Assembly (NCBI GenBank): GCA_037954015.1
Contig: CM075688.1
Coordinates: forward strand, 50,838,299 to 50,902,298
DNA: 64,000 bases
Direction of reading: 5' to 3'
From: Psophocarpus tetragonolobus
Lineage: Eukaryota > Streptophyta > Magnoliopsida > Fabales > Fabaceae
Both the position numbers and the translations under genes were made by a program. The notes beneath the pieces were generated by a model that was not told where the DNA came from, did not search any database, and saw only the letters and a program-made list of their open reading frames with translations. Positions 61,217 to 64,000 of this stretch are shown in pieces; positions within the stretch are counted from its first letter, which is position 1; each line of letters opens with the position of its first letter.

Positions 61217-61602
61217 TATACTATTAATAAATGCAATACCCCTTTTTGATATCTACTTTTCAAGATACCTGTTATGAACTTTTCCCTATTATTATATGCT
61301 TACATTTTATGATAAATATTTTTAATAAACATGCAAATTCACATATGCGATAATATTTTGAGTTCTATTCCAACTCTCCTCTTTCCATTTTTTTCATATT
61401 AATGCACATTTGACATATCCATTGATGATTTGACATGTTTTTATCATGTTATCATAAACAAAAAATATAAAATTAACAAAATATATTTCAAAACATGTCA
61501 CATAATAATTTATATTTTAAAATATAAAATTTTATAAAAAATATTAAAATAAAAATATGAATACACAAGCATAATAGCGCTTCGCGCCGGTGTTTTTGCT
61601 AG
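61215..61602 (+). mobile_element. Small non-autonomous Helitron
   Basis: 5' end A|TCTATACTATTAATAAA at 61215. 3' end CTAG at 61599-61602 followed by T. The hairpin GCGCTTCGCGC (61577-61587) stands 11 nt before CTAG. TC start, CTRR end, subterminal hairpin and A/T target are the defining marks of Helitrons. 388 bp, no helicase. If the tandem units belong to it, the element starts further left. Confidence 0.8.
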
Positions 61603-62739
61603 TTTATTATAATGACAAGATATTAAGTTTTGGTAATGCCAGTTTACTTTTTTTAGAGAGAAACATTAGTCTTGCTGAAATCTTTAAAGATGTGTTTGTT
61701 ATTGATTTTTCATAACAATAATGAGATGAAAATGTTATTTTTTTTAAAAAAAAAAATACACGCATAAAAATTTCTACATGGTTAAAAAATTGAAAAAAAA
61801 TGCAAAATAATAAAAAATTTAATTAAAAAGTGTTTAAACATAATTATTTTTTAAAAAGTTTTGTTAAATAATTAATAAACATGTATAGTTATTTAAAAAA
61901 AATTTGAACGCATTGCACTTTTATATTTATAATAAATCAATATGTTTTATTAAACACACATCTCTATCATTTGTTGTATTTTATTTGAAATATAAATTTT
62001 AATGGATCATGCATCTTATTTAAGCATTCTCTTAATTTTATAATTTTTAATAATTTTTAATTCATAATGTAGTGTGTCTTTAAAAAGTGTGCAAATGGTA
62101 CTCCGTTAAAAATTTTATAAGCACATTTAGCAATACTTTTTAGGTTAGGTTCTTAATCACAAAAGGATAACGTCAATCACAATAACTATTAAAAATGATT
62201 TTTTAAAAGTAATTTTAATAAAAATTCTAAAATGTAGATACCAATGTACTAAAAGAATACTCTAAGAAGTCAACAAAATAAGCTAAGATATTAAAATGAG
62301 TTTTATTTTTAGAATAAAAATTTGAATTCTTCAATCCTACTTATCTCGATAAAAAAAATGCTCAGAAGTCAAAATTGGTTCTATTATTGTCACAAATTAA
62401 AAATATGATACTATTTTTTAATTTTTATATTCTGTCTCTTATTTTTTAAATTATGATATTATGTTTATTAATTATTAAATCATGATATTATGTCTTAATT
62501 TTTAAAGTTTTATAATTTATATTTAACCGTTCTTAAATTGATATTAATTGTTAAGAACAAATATTAAACAGTTGTTAATCTCACATGATATATCCTAATT
62601 TTGTGATTTAAAAGAAAAAAATATGAGTAAGTAATTAAATCGCCTTTTAAACCATAGAATTATGATAGATCAGGTTGTGACTAAATTATTGTTTTATATC
62701 AAGATAACGTTTGTCACTTAACCTTTAACATCAATTTAA
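61603..62739. other. AT-rich intergenic DNA, no gene seen
   Basis: No motif or frame that I can support. Confidence 0.5.
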
Positions 62740-63480
62740 CAATGGTAGAATTGTTTCTAATAGTAGTATTTAAAATTATTTATAATATTTTAATATTTAA
62801 AAAAACTTGTATGATTGATGTTTTATAATTTTAAAAAATAATTTGATTTTTCAGTTTTTAAAAACTAAAACAAAAGAACAATTATAAATAATTTTGCTTT
62901 TTAATTTTATATTTTTTTCTAAAAAAACTCAAAACTTAAGGAAAATACACGTTTGACCAGTTTGATTTTGTTTTTAGTTTTTTAAAATAATTTAAAAAAA
63001 TAGTTTTAAGTACTATATTTTAAAAAAAATTATTTAATAAATATTACTTGAAAATTGTTTTAAAAATATGAAGAGGGAAAAACTTGTTGATATGTACAAA
63101 AATATCATTCATAAAAAAACAAGAAATAACTTATTATCCTTGTATTTTAAAATTTTAGAACAAAAATACTAAACTAGAAAATAAAACTTCTTACAATTGT
63201 TCTTTTTCTTGTTTTTAAAAACTAAAAATTAAAATTATTTTTTAAAACCATTAAAAAAACCCTGATCAAAAGAATTTTTTAATTTTTAAATACTAAAATA
63301 TTATAAGCAGATTTATAAAATTATTGTCAAATGAGCATTAAGTTGTTTTAATGCTTCTTTACATATAAATAGTTTTCTTCTATTTTCATATTTCTAAAAA
63401 ACATTCCAAACAATTTTTTTCTCTTTATTTAAAAACAATTCTTAAAAATTATTTTTCAATTTTTTTTAAAAAGTAAAAAA
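62740..63480. repeat. AT-rich repeat related to 45140-46860
   Basis: Shares the tttttagtttttaaaaactaaaa and cttgaaaactg-type blocks and inverted layout with the 45-kb array. Boundaries approximate. Confidence 0.5.
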
Positions 63481-63653
63481 CAAAAAACTCCATTTTTAAA
63501 ATTTAGAGTTACAGTACTATAATTTTAAAATTGTAGAGCACATTGTGAAAAAAAATAGATTGTGGATTTATAAATATTTAAGCAGAAGCCAAAGAAAGTA
63601 TACGTTGGAGTTGGAGCCTGAGGAGAAAGTAAAGGCAGTGAAAGGAAAAAAAG

Positions 63654-63797
63654 ATGTTACAATTCCCTGCCTATATGACGCAGTACCCGTTGTCTACCAG
63701 AACTATTCCGACGTCGTTTTTGTTACCCTCTCAGTGGCCTCAGCCCCAAAACGATGAACTCCTTCTCGCCATGGAAGAGTCCGATTTCGAAGATAAG
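63654..63797 (+). CDS. First exon of an unidentified gene (runs off the window)
   Basis: Starts ATG at 63654 and reads MLQFPAYMTQYPLSTRTIP, then SQWPQPQNDELLLAMEESDF, ending FEDK at a possible AAG|GTCTTT donor at 63797/63798 (phase 0, 48 codons). Codon use and composition are clearly coding compared with the AT-rich DNA to the left. The acidic tail and Trp/Pro-rich middle recall conserved plant proteins of unknown role, but I cannot name the family. An overlapping frame from 63545 is a shadow. The rest of the gene lies to the right of 64000; 63798-64000 is presumed intron 1. Confidence 0.6.
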
Positions 63798-64000
63798 GTC
63801 TTTTCCTCTTCTCTTTATTACACTCTCAACCCTCATCGCTTACCATGTACTCTCTTTATCATGGCTTTTTTTTTTTTTTTGCTATTTTAATTAAATCAAA
63901 CCCTGTTTCTTTTCTACCCAATTTATCTAGGGTTTTAGTGTATCAAATGATTGGGAAATTAGGGCGTGAAGAGCCATGTGCTTATTCTTATAGTTAAATA

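Overview
This is nuclear DNA from a dicot plant, most likely a legume of the soybean type. The evidence is very AT-rich intergenic DNA, GT-AG introns, plant-specific gene families (PIRL, C2-GRAM-VASt), Ty1/copia elements primed by initiator-Met tRNA, and Helitron, Harbinger, Stowaway-like and Mutator-like debris. The species call is inference; no marker proves it.

Host genes are few. (1) 13357-15457 (-): a two-exon cytosolic HSP70 with a one-base insertion just inside exon 2, probably a pseudogene. (2) 21285-24863 (-): an intact three-exon plant intracellular Ras-group-related LRR protein (PIRL), 506 aa by my splice model. (3) 47612-56918 (-): an intact nine-exon C2 / VASt / C2 / GRAM / VASt membrane-contact-type protein, 1015 aa by my splice model, with a complete copia retrotransposon inside its fifth intron. 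(4) 63654-63797 (+): the first exon of a gene running off the right edge. A UDP-glycosyltransferase relic lies at 7917-8565.

The rest is largely mobile DNA. 3101-7715 (-) is a complete but dead copia element with matching target duplications. 8680-12600 (+) is a copia element without its 5' LTR. 17.3-20.1 kb holds a 169-bp tandem duplication, a long-TIR element that appears to carry a captured coding fragment, LTR fragments and the 3' half of a LINE. 28.2-39.74 kb is a nest: a LINE cut in two by a 9.9-kb gypsy element, itself carrying a related short LTR element whose second LTR is half inverted. 39.95-45.0 kb is a PIF/Harbinger element (transposase and Myb-like ORF remnants) split by a 3.2-kb insertion. 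45.1-46.86 kb is an AT-rich inverted and tandem repeat array. 57-63.5 kb is AT-rich with a TTA-flanked MITE, an AT-rich repeat shared with 27.6 kb, and a small Helitron with tandem units containing tRNA-like pol III boxes.

The four host genes show no operon-like or pathway relation. The main interest is structural: nested insertions with readable target duplications, rearranged LTRs, a possible captured exon, and the HSP70 lesion with a nearby AG that would restore frame. I saw no new defence system, CRISPR array or gene cluster. Splice sites, frames and repeat boundaries were read by hand, and similarity statements are from memory of the families, not from searches.
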